Source of the DNA: CAZDYP01 sp964509505
GTDB taxonomy: Bacteria; Chloroflexota; Anaerolineae; JACRMK01
DNA length: 21,208 nucleotides
Direction of reading: 5' to 3'
Assembly: GCA_964509505.1 (NCBI GenBank)
Contig: CAZDYP010000082.1
Coordinates: forward strand, 1-21,208
Numbering within the stretch: the first letter of the stretch is position 1; every line of letters starts with the position of its first letter. The notes below the pieces were generated by a model. The model had not been told where the DNA came from and did not search any database. It was given only the letters and a program-made list of their open reading frames with translations. Both the position numbers and the translations under genes were made by a program. Shown here piece by piece: positions 7,228-15,492 of the stretch.

Positions 7228-7393
7228 GAAGCGAGCTTGGCTAAAGTTGTAGATATGGCTTCATGCGCGGAAAGACACAAACTACAGCTGACTCTCTAAT
7301 AATCCTCTAATTTTCCTCCGATGCGATTCTAAAACTCGCGCAGTAAAATATAGCCGCAAACTAAAAATCAGAGAGTTGACAGGAGGTGTCACT

Positions 7394-7849
7394 ATGACTA
7401 ACTTGGTTCGTTGGGAACCGTTCAATGAAATTGTGTCGTTGCGCGAGGCGATGGACAAACTGTTCGAGGATTCATTCATCCACAGCCGCTGGCTGACGCC
7501 CATGCGCGAGAACGTCTTTGGGCAAATGGCGTTGGATATCATCGAGAATGACAATGAGCTCGTCGTGAAGGCAACTGTGCCTGGCTTCAAGCCCGAGGAC
7601 ATTGAGATTAACGTCGTGGACGACACGCTCAGCATCAAGGCAGAGACGCAAGCCGAAAAGAAAGAAGAAAAGGAAACGTATCTTTTGCGCGAGCGTCGCT
7701 ACAATGCGTTGCATCGCTCGGTGCATTTGCCTGTCACCGTCGAGGCTGACAAAGCGACTGCCGAGTTCGAACATGGCGTGTTGACACTCACTTTGCCGAA
7801 AGCCGAAGCGGTTAAGCCCAAGCAAATCAAAATCAACGCGAAGAAATAA
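7394..7849 (+). CDS. Small heat shock protein Hsp20 / alpha-crystallin family
   Basis: A 151-residue protein. The alpha-crystallin domain spans residues 45-145, starting MALDIIENDNELVVKATVPG and ending with GVLTLTLPK (about residues 129-137), the signature of the family. A C-terminal IKI follows, as used in oligomer contacts. These ATP-independent chaperones hold unfolding proteins during stress. ATG at 7394 has a perfect AGGAGG at 7381-7386; the longer TTG start at 7376 lies upstream of that site and is rejected. No CIRCE element was seen upstream; a lone TAAAAT at 7344-7349 could be a -10. The gene has its own strong terminator and is probably monocistronic. Confidence 0.96.
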   Translation: MTNLVRWEPFNEIVSLREAMDKLFEDSFIHSRWLTPMRENVFGQMALDIIENDNELVVKATVPGFKPEDIEINVVDDTLSIKAETQAEKKEEKETYLLRERRYNALHRSVHLPVTVEADKATAEFEHGVLTLTLPKAEAVKPKQIKINAKK

Positions 7850-7870
7850 CCCTGTTTGTTCCTTGAGAAT

Positions 7871-7927
7871 GCGCCCTCCGATGTGATGACAACTGCCTTG
7901 TTGTCACGTCGGAGGGCGCGACTTTTT
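7871..7927 (+). terminator. Rho-independent terminator after hsp20
   Basis: GCGCCCTCCGA (7871-7881) pairs with TCGGAGGGCGC (7909-7919), an inner GACAAC/GTTGTC stem extends it, and a T run follows at 7923-7927. Confidence 0.92.
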
Positions 7928-7989
7928 AGAATCCATTGCGCCCTTTATAATACAGGCGTTCACTTTGACTGATTTGCGGAGTTGTTTGC

Positions 7990-9486
7990 ATGTCCACTCG
8001 TTCCTTCGTATGGCTTTTGTCCGCGTTCAGCGCGGTCATCGCGCTGCTGCTGTGTGGCATCGTCGCCATGCTGTTGTGGCTGCCTGATCCGATGGCGGAA
8101 ACGGCTGCACCTGCTAATGTCGGCACACCCACGCGCACACCACGCCCAACGGAAACGCCCGCCGCTACTGAAACGCCCACCCCTTCGCCCACGCCTGTCA
8201 TTCGTGGCGAACCAACCTCAACGCTTAAGCGCACGGTTAGCGAAAGAACGCTTGCCCATATCGAAACCTCAAATTGGATTACGAGCGTGTTTGCCATCAG
8301 CGCCGATAGCCGCCACGTCGCGTACGGCATCAACTTGAGCGGCGGCAAGCAACGGGTCAGCGTGGATGGCAAAGAACATAGAACCTTCGATGCGCTCGGC
8401 CCGGAGTCTCTTAGCTTCAGTGCGGATGGTCAGCATGTCGCCTATGTCGCGCGGGTGGGCAACAAATGGTTCGTCGTCTTAGACGGCAAAGAAGGCAAAG
8501 GCTACGATGGCGTGACGACGCCCATTTTCAGTCCCGATGGCAAGCGTCTCGCGTATGGCGCGATAGTGAACGGCAAATGGACCGTCGTCGCCGACAATCG
8601 TGAAGGCAAAGGGTATGACAATCTCGCGCTAGGCACGCTCACGTTCAGCCCCGACAGTAAACACCTTGCGTATGGCGCGCTCGTCGGCAAACAAAACGTC
8701 GTCGTCGTGGATGGCAAGGAAGGCAAGGCGTACGAGTCCATAGCCAATGTGGTCTATAGTCCTGACAGCCAACGCTATGCGTATGCGGCCAAAAGCGGCG
8801 GCGTTTGGCGCATTGTGGTCAACGGCGCCGAAAGCAAACGCACGTACGAGCAAATCGGTGTAGGTAATTTCACGTTCAGCCCCGACAGCAAACAAGTGGC
8901 GCATACGGCGATGGTGGGAGGCAAATGGACGTTGTTCGTGGATGAATTCGAGTTAGGCACAGCGGACAGTTTTATGCGTGATACTGTTCTCTTCAGTCCC
9001 GACAATAAACATCTGGCTTATGTGATGCGCCAAGGCAGCCAATGGATTACGGTGCTCGACAACAAGCAGGGTCCGCCCTACGACAGTATCGAAGCGACCT
9101 CGTTGCGTTTTAGCGCCGATAGCCAACGCCTCGTTTATACTGCGAAGAAAGGCGCACAATCATTGGTCGTTGTCGCGCAACCAAGCCTAGGCGGTTCTAG
9201 TGAAACGGCGAGCGGCGCTACACTGGCGGCTTCGCGTGAGGAAAAAGTGAATGGCGAAGCGCAAGGATGGACGACAACGTTTAGTCCGGATGGCGCGCTC
9301 TTAGCGTATGTGGTGACGCAACCATTTCAACAAGTGGTCGTCGTGGACCGGCGTCTCGGCGCGGCGTACGATGCCATTATCAGCAAGGGCGGAAAAATTG
9401 TCTTCGCTGGCAATGACAAGCTGCATTATCTAGCGTGGCGCGGCGGCGACGTGGTGCTGGTGGAAGAACAGCTGATGAAACAGTGA
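7990..9486 (+). CDS. Membrane-anchored WD40-like (TolB/PD40-type) beta-propeller protein
   Basis: A 498-residue protein. Residues 6-31 are one hydrophobic segment (membrane anchor or uncleaved signal). Residues 45-70 are Thr/Pro-rich (TPTRTPRPTETP), a typical extracellular linker. From about residue 95 there are nine to ten repeats of about 38-40 residues, each with FSPDSKHLAYGA followed by a KWxVVVDGKEGKxYD-like second half, matching the PD40/WD40-like propeller repeat. The Asp/Gly-Lys-Glu-Gly ends are unusually regular. It probably lies outside the membrane and binds a ligand or protein; no catalytic residues are seen and no function can be assigned. A perfect TATAAT sits at 7946-7951, and GGAG (7978-7981) supports the ATG at 7990. 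Bases 9200-9270 encode a Ser/Ala-rich break between repeats. Confidence 0.8.
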   Translation: MSTRSFVWLLSAFSAVIALLLCGIVAMLLWLPDPMAETAAPANVGTPTRTPRPTETPAATETPTPSPTPVIRGEPTSTLKRTVSERTLAHIETSNWITSVFAISADSRHVAYGINLSGGKQRVSVDGKEHRTFDALGPESLSFSADGQHVAYVARVGNKWFVVLDGKEGKGYDGVTTPIFSPDGKRLAYGAIVNGKWTVVADNREGKGYDNLALGTLTFSPDSKHLAYGALVGKQNVVVVDGKEGKAYESIANVVYSPDSQRYAYAAKSGGVWRIVVNGAESKRTYEQIGVGNFTFSPDSKQVAHTAMVGGKWTLFVDEFELGTADSFMRDTVLFSPDNKHLAYVMRQGSQWITVLDNKQGPPYDSIEATSLRFSADSQRLVYTAKKGAQSLVVVAQPSLGGSSETASGATLAASREEKVNGEAQGWTTTFSPDGALLAYVVTQPFQQVVVVDRRLGAAYDAIISKGGKIVFAGNDKLHYLAWRGGDVVLVEEQLMKQ

Positions 9487-9511
9487 ACGCAAGTTTTCGC
9501 GTGAATTTCAT

Positions 9512-9552
9512 TGGTCAGAATGGTTGACCATGCTGGTATCTCATGTTATCAT
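9512..9552 (+). promoter_or_regulatory. Promoter of ftsH with overlapping inverted repeat
   Basis: TTGACC (9524-9529), a 17-base spacer, TATCAT (9547-9552) with an upstream TG (9544-9545) make a strong promoter. TGGTCA (9512-9517) and TGACCA (9525-9530) form an inverted repeat that overlaps the -35, a possible operator for an unknown regulator. A seven-bp leader hairpin follows at 9601-9621. Confidence 0.6.
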
Positions 9553-9646
9553 GCTACCATCCGAAGCAGTGAACGCTCAATCTCATCACTTTGTAAGGTA
9601 ACCTGCGGGACGAGCGCAGGTGGTTGGTTTGTTTGGGGAGGTTGTT

Positions 9647-11461
9647 TTGAAAATTAATCCACGTCTGATACGAACGAGCTTATTATGGTTGACAGTGGCT
9701 TTGCTGGTGATTGTAGTGTTTTCGATGTTGCAGTATCCACTTGATACGAAAAATGCCGTCGCGTTAAGTCGAGTTGCCCAAGATATTAAAGATGGCGTCG
9801 TGCAACGCATCATCGTGCAGGACGATCAATTGCGCGTGCAAACGCGCAGCGGGCAAGAGTATGTTTCGCGCAAGGAAGACGACATCGCTTTGTTGGACAC
9901 ATTGAAAAGCTTCCAAGTCACCGAAGAGCAACTCAGGCGAGTGGAGCTAGTGTTTGAAAAGCCGCCTGCGATCGGCAGCTGGGTAAGCTTGCTCTCGACA
10001 CTTCTGCCCGTCGTGGTGTTTGGCGCATTCTTGCTGTTCATGCTGCGCCAAGCGCAAAGCGGCAACAATCAAGCGCTGTCATTTGGTCGTTCCCGCGCGC
10101 GCTTGAATTCAGGCGACAAGCCGACGGTGACGTTTGCGGATGTGGCGGGCGTCGACGAAGCGAAAGTCGAGTTGCAAGAGGTTGTCGAGTTTCTCAAAGA
10201 GCCCGCAAAGTTCGTGAACCTCGGGGCGCGTATTCCGCGTGGCGTGTTGATGGTCGGCCCGCCCGGCACGGGCAAGACGTTGATGGCGCGCGCAGTGGCG
10301 GGTGAAGCGGGGGTGCCGTTCTTCTCTATCTCTGGTTCAGAATTTGTTGAAATGTTCGTCGGCGTGGGCGCGAGTCGTGTGCGTGACCTGTTCGATCAGG
10401 CGAAGCGCAACGCGCCGTGCATCGTCTTTGTAGATGAGATTGATGCGGTGGGGCGTCATCGCGGCGCGGGCTTGGGCGGCTCGCACGACGAGCGCGAGCA
10501 GACGCTCAACCAGATTCTGGTCGAGATGGACGGCTTCGACACCGATACCAACGTCATCGTCATCGCGGCGACCAATCGCCCTGACATTCTCGACCCCGCG
10601 TTGTTGCGCCCTGGCCGCTTTGATCGTCGTGTGATTCTCGATCGGCCCGATGCGAATGGGCGCAAACAAATTCTTGACGTGCATGTGAAGGGTAAGCCGC
10701 TCGCGCCCGAGCTCGACTTGCAAGGTATCGCGCAAATGACGCCGGGCTTCACGGGTGCTGATCTGGAGAACATGATCAACGAAGCGGCGATTCTTGCGGC
10801 GCGCCGCAACCTGAAGGCGATTGGGACGCCCGAATTTCAAGAAGCGTTGGAACGCATCATTGCGGGCCCCGAACGCAAGAGTCGCATCATCAACGAAAAA
10901 GAACGGCGCATCATCGCGCACCACGAAGCAGGCCACGCCCTTGTCCGCAAACTGTTGCCGCTGGCTGACCCCGTGCAGAAAATTTCGATTGTGGCGCGCG
11001 GCATGGCGCTTGGTTATGTGATGGCATTGCCGAGGACGGATCAAGTGTTGCATCGCAAGGCGAAGTTCGAAACGGAGCTCAGCGTGATTCTCGCGGGACG
11101 CGCCGCCGAAGAGCTCGTGTTCGAGGATGTGACGACAGGCGCGAGCGACGACTTGGAGAAGGCGACGAATCTGGCGCGGGCGATGGTCACGCAATATGGC
11201 ATGAGCGAGAAACTTGGCCCGCAAACATTTGGCGACAAAGAAGAGCTGGTGTTTCTGGGGCGCGAGATTTCCGAGCAACGCAACTACGGCGAAGAGGTCG
11301 CGCGTTTGATTGACCGCGAAGTACGGCGCTTGATTGACGAAGCGCACGACCGCGCGATGAATCTGCTCAGAACGTATCACGACAAACTCACAGCCATCGC
11401 CAACATGTTGATGGAGAAGGAGTCGTTGGATCGCGCGGAGTTTGAAGCGATCTTTGCCTGA
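9647..11461 (+). CDS. ftsH: ATP-dependent zinc metalloprotease FtsH
   Basis: A 604-residue membrane AAA protease that extracts and degrades damaged or short-lived membrane and cytosolic proteins. There are two membrane segments, about residues 9-28 and 112-135. The AAA module has Walker A GPPGTGKT (204-211), Walker B CIVFVDEIDAVG, and the second region of homology ATNRPDILDPALLRPGRFD. The zinc site is HEAGH (426-430), with the third ligand expected in DDLEKAT about 70 residues later. The start chosen is TTG at 9647 because GGGGAGG lies at 9635-9641, five bases upstream. A GTG at 9620 in frame would add nine residues but has no ribosome binding site and overlaps the leader hairpin. It is a single-gene unit with its own promoter and terminator. 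All catalytic motifs are intact. Confidence 0.96.
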   Translation: MKINPRLIRTSLLWLTVALLVIVVFSMLQYPLDTKNAVALSRVAQDIKDGVVQRIIVQDDQLRVQTRSGQEYVSRKEDDIALLDTLKSFQVTEEQLRRVELVFEKPPAIGSWVSLLSTLLPVVVFGAFLLFMLRQAQSGNNQALSFGRSRARLNSGDKPTVTFADVAGVDEAKVELQEVVEFLKEPAKFVNLGARIPRGVLMVGPPGTGKTLMARAVAGEAGVPFFSISGSEFVEMFVGVGASRVRDLFDQAKRNAPCIVFVDEIDAVGRHRGAGLGGSHDEREQTLNQILVEMDGFDTDTNVIVIAATNRPDILDPALLRPGRFDRRVILDRPDANGRKQILDVHVKGKPLAPELDLQGIAQMTPGFTGADLENMINEAAILAARRNLKAIGTPEFQEALERIIAGPERKSRIINEKERRIIAHHEAGHALVRKLLPLADPVQKISIVARGMALGYVMALPRTDQVLHRKAKFETELSVILAGRAAEELVFEDVTTGASDDLEKATNLARAMVTQYGMSEKLGPQTFGDKEELVFLGREISEQRNYGEEVARLIDREVRRLIDEAHDRAMNLLRTYHDKLTAIANMLMEKESLDRAEFEAIFA

Positions 11462-11507
11462 TGAGTCAACCGTAGTCAGTAGCCAGTAGTCAGAGCGTGC
11501 CATAGTG

Positions 11508-11538
11508 AGTGCGACATCACAAGCGATGTCGCACTTTT
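11508..11538 (+). terminator. Rho-independent terminator after ftsH
   Basis: AGTGCGACATC (11508-11518) pairs with GATGTCGCACT (11525-11535) around a six-base loop, followed by TTT. Confidence 0.88.
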
Positions 11539-11578
11539 GCGTTATGCGCTTCTCCACTTGTTTTTAACGCTCTTCAAA

Positions 11579-11608
11579 TTGCGCGGGTTAGACCATTTGT
11601 GCTAAACT
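11579..11608 (+). promoter_or_regulatory. Probable promoter of uvrA operon
   Basis: TTGCGC (11579-11584), an 18-base spacer and TAAACT (11603-11608) with an upstream TG at 11600-11601. No LexA/SOS-type box was recognised nearby. Confidence 0.45.
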
Positions 11609-11707
11609 GAGGTGCGCTTGAGAGTCATCCACTACCGAGCGTGAACCAAGTTCAACTCCCACCTCTGATTCCTGACTACGGATTACTGACTACTGGATAC
11701 TGAACCT

Positions 11708-14695
11708 ATGCCTCAAGATAAAATCGTCATTCATGGCGCGCGGGAACACAATCTCAAGAACATCTCGCTCGAAATTCCGCGCGATAAACTCGTCGTCATC
11801 ACCGGCTTGTCAGGGTCTGGCAAGTCGTCGTTGGCATTCGATACGTTGTATGCGGAAGGGCAACGGCGTTACGTCGAATCGTTGTCAGCGTATGCGCGGC
11901 AATTCCTCGGGCAAATGGAAAAGCCCGACGTAGATAAGATTGATGGACTCTCACCTGCCATTTCGATTGACCAGAAGGGCGTGAGCCATAACCCGCGCTC
12001 GACCGTCGGCACCGTCACAGAGATTTACGACTACTTGCGTTTGTTGTTCGCGCGCATCGGCGTGCCGCATTGTCCCAATTGCGGGCGTGTCATCAAGTCG
12101 CAGACCGTTGAGCAAATCGTTGACTCCGTGCAAGCGTTCCCTGCCGGCGCGCGCATCATGATTCTCGCGCCGCTCATCAAGGCGCGCAAAGGCACGCACC
12201 AAAAAGTGTTCGAGGACATTCGCAAAGCAGGCTTCGTGCGCGCGCGCGTCAACGGCGAGATTCGTGACGTGAACGAAACGATTGAGCTCGATCGCTACAA
12301 GATTCATACGATTGAGGCGGTGGTGGATCGGCTCACCGTGCAACCCTCACCCCTGGCTCCCCTTTCCCTATCAGGGAGGGGGGAGGGGCAGGACAGCAAT
12401 CAATCACGCCTCGCCGACTCGCTTGAGACCGCATTGAAGTTGGGCGAGGGCGTGGCGGTTGTCAGTGTGGTGGATGGGGAGAAGAGCGAGGATCATATTT
12501 TCTCCGAACAGTTTGCCTGTCCGCATTGCAACATCTCGCTAGGCGAGATTGAGCCGCGCTCGTTCTCGTTCAACACACCACACGGCGCGTGTCCAACCTG
12601 TCAAGGGCTTGGCGTGAAGATGGAGATTGACCCTGACCGTGTGCTGCCGAACAAAGACCTCAGCCTCGCGCAAGGCGCGATTAAAGCGAACGGCGCGAAC
12701 ACCGACGAAGCTTCGTATGGCTTCCAGCTGTTGACGGCAGTATGCAGGCACTACCACATTGACATGCATGCGCCTGTGAAGGAACTATCGCGCGAACAGC
12801 TCGACCTCGTGTTGTATGGCAACCAGGGCGAGACGGTCAGTATTGCATACACGAATCGGCAAGGACAAAAGCGCCATTGGGATACGCGTTACGAAGGCGT
12901 TATTCCGAACCTGCAACGGCGTTACAATGAGACGACCTCTGATTGGATGCGCTGGGAAATTGAATCGTACATGTCGTCGCGCCCCTGTCCCGAGTGCAAA
13001 GGCACACGGCTCAAGTCGGTCGCGCTGGGCGTGACGATTCAAGACAAAAACATCGTGGACGTGACGAGCATGAGTGTGGGCGAAGCGTTGCAATGGGTGG
13101 AGATGTTGCAAGGGAAGAAGAATAAAGGGAAATGGGGGGAGATTAGGGGAAATAAGGGGAATGGGAACGGTGAGAAAAATTCCCTTAATCTCTCTCAAGC
13201 TCCCCCAAGCTCCCCTTTGAGCGCGCGCGAGCAGAAGATTGGGCAACAGGTCTTGAAAGAGATCAACGCGCGGCTGGGGTTTTTGGTAGATGTGGGTTTA
13301 GATTATTTGACGTTGGACCGTGCGGCAGGGTCGTTGTCGGGCGGCGAAGCGCAACGCATTCGCTTGGCGACGCAGATCGGCTCGCAGTTGATGGGCGTGT
13401 TATATATTCTTGACGAGCCTTCGATTGGCTTGCATCAGCGCGACAATGCGCGTCTCATCAAAACGCTGACGCGGATGCGCGACTTGGGCAACACGCTATT
13501 GGTCGTTGAACATGACGAAGAGACGATGCGCACGGCGGATTGGATTGTAGATTTGGGACCGGGTGCGGGCGAACATGGTGGACATGTCGTCGCCAATGGT
13601 CCGCTCGAAACGATTCTCAAGACGCCGCAATCGGTCACAGGCAAGTATCTGAGCGGCAAGCTGAAGATCGAAACGCCAAGAGAACGACGTGAAGGCAACG
13701 GGCATTATCTCGAAATTGTCAACGCGCGCGAGAACAATCTCAAGCGCGTGCATGTGAAAATTCCATTGGGCAAATTCGTTGTCGTCACTGGCGTGTCGGG
13801 TTCGGGCAAAAGCACGTTGGTGGTCGAGGTGTTGTATAAACGACTGGCGCAAATCTTCTATCAATCGCGCGAGAAGCCCGGCGCGCACGACGAACTGCGC
13901 GGCGCCGAGCATCTGGACAAGGTGATTGACATTGACCAATCACCGATTGGGCGCACGCCGCGCAGCAACCCCGCGACGTACACCAATGCGTTCAACGACA
14001 TCCGTGACCTATTCGCGCAGCTGCCCGAATCGAAGTTGCGCGGCTATGCGGCGGGGCGCTATTCGTTCAATGTAAAGGGCGGACGCTGCGAAGCGTGTCA
14101 GGGCGACGGCACCATCAAAATCGAAATGAACTTTTTGCCCGATGTGTATGTGCCGTGTGAGGTGTGCAAAGGCAAACGCTACAACCGCGAGACGTTGCAA
14201 ATTCATTACAAGGGCAAGAGTATCGCGGATGTGTTGGATATGACGGTGGACGAAGCGATGGAATTTTTCGAGGCGATTCCCTCGCTCAATCGCAAGTTGG
14301 CGACGTTGCGCGACGTGGGCTTGGGCTACGTGCGCTTGGGGCAACCGGCGCCGACGTTATCGGGCGGCGAGGCGCAGCGCGTGAAGCTGTCGAAGGAGTT
14401 GAGCAAGCGCGCGACGGGGCAAACGCTCTACATCCTCGACGAGCCGACGACGGGTTTGCACTTTGATGATGTGAAGCGCTTGCTCGGCGTGCTGCAACGC
14501 TTCGCGGATGCGGGCAACACAGTGCTCGTCATCGAACACAATCTCGACATTATCAAGTCGGCGGATTGGGTGATTGACATGGGACCCGAAGGTGGCGACA
14601 AAGGCGGCTACATCATCGCCGAAGGCACGCCTGAACAAGTGGCGAAGGTGAAGGAGAGTTATACGGGGCAGTGGGTGAGGAAGGTGTTGAAATGA
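11708..14695 (+). CDS. uvrA: Excinuclease ABC subunit A
   Basis: A 995-residue UvrA, the damage-recognition ATPase of nucleotide excision repair. It has two ABC modules. Module 1 has Walker A GLSGSGKSS (about 33-41), signature LSGGEAQRIRLATQ and Walker B LYILDEPSIGLHQRD. Module 2 has GVSGSGKST, LSGGEAQRVKLSKEL and LYILDEPTTGLHFDD. Zinc-binding cysteines are present: CPHC and CPTC in the first finger, CPEC, and the C-terminal CEAC and CEVC pair in the damage-binding finger. It is about 45-55 residues longer than usual because of two low-complexity in-frame inserts (about residues 213-232 and 467-504), both between conserved blocks. The inserts are listed separately. Start ATG 11708; no strong ribosome binding site. 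Two tightly spaced genes follow in the same operon. Confidence 0.96.
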   Translation: MPQDKIVIHGAREHNLKNISLEIPRDKLVVITGLSGSGKSSLAFDTLYAEGQRRYVESLSAYARQFLGQMEKPDVDKIDGLSPAISIDQKGVSHNPRSTVGTVTEIYDYLRLLFARIGVPHCPNCGRVIKSQTVEQIVDSVQAFPAGARIMILAPLIKARKGTHQKVFEDIRKAGFVRARVNGEIRDVNETIELDRYKIHTIEAVVDRLTVQPSPLAPLSLSGRGEGQDSNQSRLADSLETALKLGEGVAVVSVVDGEKSEDHIFSEQFACPHCNISLGEIEPRSFSFNTPHGACPTCQGLGVKMEIDPDRVLPNKDLSLAQGAIKANGANTDEASYGFQLLTAVCRHYHIDMHAPVKELSREQLDLVLYGNQGETVSIAYTNRQGQKRHWDTRYEGVIPNLQRRYNETTSDWMRWEIESYMSSRPCPECKGTRLKSVALGVTIQDKNIVDVTSMSVGEALQWVEMLQGKKNKGKWGEIRGNKGNGNGEKNSLNLSQAPPSSPLSAREQKIGQQVLKEINARLGFLVDVGLDYLTLDRAAGSLSGGEAQRIRLATQIGSQLMGVLYILDEPSIGLHQRDNARLIKTLTRMRDLGNTLLVVEHDEETMRTADWIVDLGPGAGEHGGHVVANGPLETILKTPQSVTGKYLSGKLKIETPRERREGNGHYLEIVNARENNLKRVHVKIPLGKFVVVTGVSGSGKSTLVVEVLYKRLAQIFYQSREKPGAHDELRGAEHLDKVIDIDQSPIGRTPRSNPATYTNAFNDIRDLFAQLPESKLRGYAAGRYSFNVKGGRCEACQGDGTIKIEMNFLPDVYVPCEVCKGKRYNRETLQIHYKGKSIADVLDMTVDEAMEFFEAIPSLNRKLATLRDVGLGYVRLGQPAPTLSGGEAQRVKLSKELSKRATGQTLYILDEPTTGLHFDDVKRLLGVLQRFADAGNTVLVIEHNLDIIKSADWVIDMGPEGGDKGGYIIAEGTPEQVAKVKESYTGQWVRKVLK
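12344..12392 (+). repeat. C-rich/G-rich palindromic insert inside uvrA
   Basis: A CCCTCACCCCTGGCTCCCC arm is followed after CTATC by a matching G-rich arm (AGGGAGGGGGGAGGGG), forming an imperfect hairpin. It adds about 16-18 residues (reading SPLAPLSLSGRGEG) where other UvrA proteins have a short link between VVDRL and RLADSLETALKLG. The frame is kept. Confidence 0.75.
13112..13217 (+). repeat. Second low-complexity inverted-repeat insert inside uvrA
   Basis: Purine-rich units of the GGGGAAATAAGG type (13112-13171) are followed by pyrimidine-rich units that are roughly their reverse complement (13180-13217). The insert encodes about 30-34 Lys/Gly/Asn then Ser/Pro-rich residues between EMLQ and LSAREQKIG, where other UvrA proteins run straight through. 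The frame is kept. Confidence 0.75.
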
Positions 14696-14702
14696 GGTTG
14701 CC

Positions 14703-15491
14703 ATGACTCCTAAACGATTCAATTGGAAAGTGTTCTTTGTGCTGTGGGGCGCGTCGGTGTTGAGCGTCATCGCACTCATCCCTTACGTGCTCACATTGCA
14801 GCAACCGCAGCTCGCTAACCTGCCGATACCCTTGACAGTGCTTATTCCGATACAAATCGCGCAGAATGCCATCATCTTCGCTGTCGTCGTCGCCGCGGGG
14901 ATGTTCTTCGCATATCGCAGTGGTTTAGGCGCGCCGATCCTCGAAGGGTATTGCGCGGGTGAGAAAATTAGCGGACGCCTCAAAGCCATCATCGCGCCAT
15001 CCATCATGCTGGGCGTGGTTGGAAGTTTGATCGTCGTCGCATTGGATGTCTTTGTATTCGCGCCCGCATTGAAAGCGGAACTCGGCGCATTAGCCGACAC
15101 ACTCAGCGCGCCCAACGCCAATCCACCTGCGTGGCAAGGCTTCCTCGCCTCGTTTTATGGCGGCATCGCCGAAGAAGTGCAATTGCGCTGGTTGGTGTTG
15201 TCGTTGTTCGCGTTCCTCGGCAAGTTTATCCATCACACAGCAGCTGGTCGTCCCACGGTGACGGTACTGTGGATGGCGAACATCCTTGCCGCCGTGTTGT
15301 TTGGCTTAGGGCATCTGCCCGCCACCTCACTGCTCATTCCGCTGACGCCGCTGGTCATCACACGCGCGATTGTGTTGAATGGCCTGGTGGGTTTAGCGAC
15401 GGGGTATTTGTATTTCACCAAAGGCTTGGAGTCGGCGATGCTCGCGCATTTCTCGGCGGACATTGTGTTGCATGTGATTTTGGCTTTGTAA
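14703..15491 (+). CDS. CPBP-family intramembrane metalloprotease (CAAX protease / Abi type)
   Basis: A 262-residue protein with at least six hydrophobic segments. The three motifs of the CPBP family are present in order: EExxxR in GGIAEEVQLRW (about residues 154-164), FxxxH in FGLGHLP (about 200-206), and HxxxD in HFSADIVLH (about 249-257). The glutamates and histidines are the expected metal and catalytic residues within the membrane. Bacterial members include peptide-pheromone, bacteriocin-immunity and regulated-proteolysis proteases; the substrate here is unknown. The start is seven bases after the uvrA stop, with GAGG overlapping that stop as the likely ribosome binding site, so it is co-transcribed with uvrA. 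The next gene begins one base after its own stop. Confidence 0.87.
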   Translation: MTPKRFNWKVFFVLWGASVLSVIALIPYVLTLQQPQLANLPIPLTVLIPIQIAQNAIIFAVVVAAGMFFAYRSGLGAPILEGYCAGEKISGRLKAIIAPSIMLGVVGSLIVVALDVFVFAPALKAELGALADTLSAPNANPPAWQGFLASFYGGIAEEVQLRWLVLSLFAFLGKFIHHTAAGRPTVTVLWMANILAAVLFGLGHLPATSLLIPLTPLVITRAIVLNGLVGLATGYLYFTKGLESAMLAHFSADIVLHVILAL

Positions 15492-15492
15492 A

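Larger units (their letters stand above)
11476..11703. repeat. Inverted degenerate repeats flanking the ftsH-uvrA gap
   Basis: An 18-base arm at 11476-11493 (TCAGTAGCCAGTAGTCAG) recurs inverted at 11686-11703 with one mismatch. Each arm is built from AGTAGTC/CAGTAG units. The arms bracket the ftsH terminator and the uvrA promoter. The right arm ends five bases before the uvrA start. Confidence 0.75.

Noticed and set aside
7228..7393. CIRCE or other heat-shock operator before hsp20
   Set aside because: No TTAGCACTC/GAGTGCTAA inverted repeat was found; TTGACA at 7376 overlaps the ribosome binding site and is too close to the start to be a -35.
10337..11557. 406-residue open frame on the minus strand opposite ftsH
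   Set aside because: It is the mirror of the strongly biased ftsH codons, with Arg/His-rich composition and no family motif. ftsH motifs are certain on the other strand.
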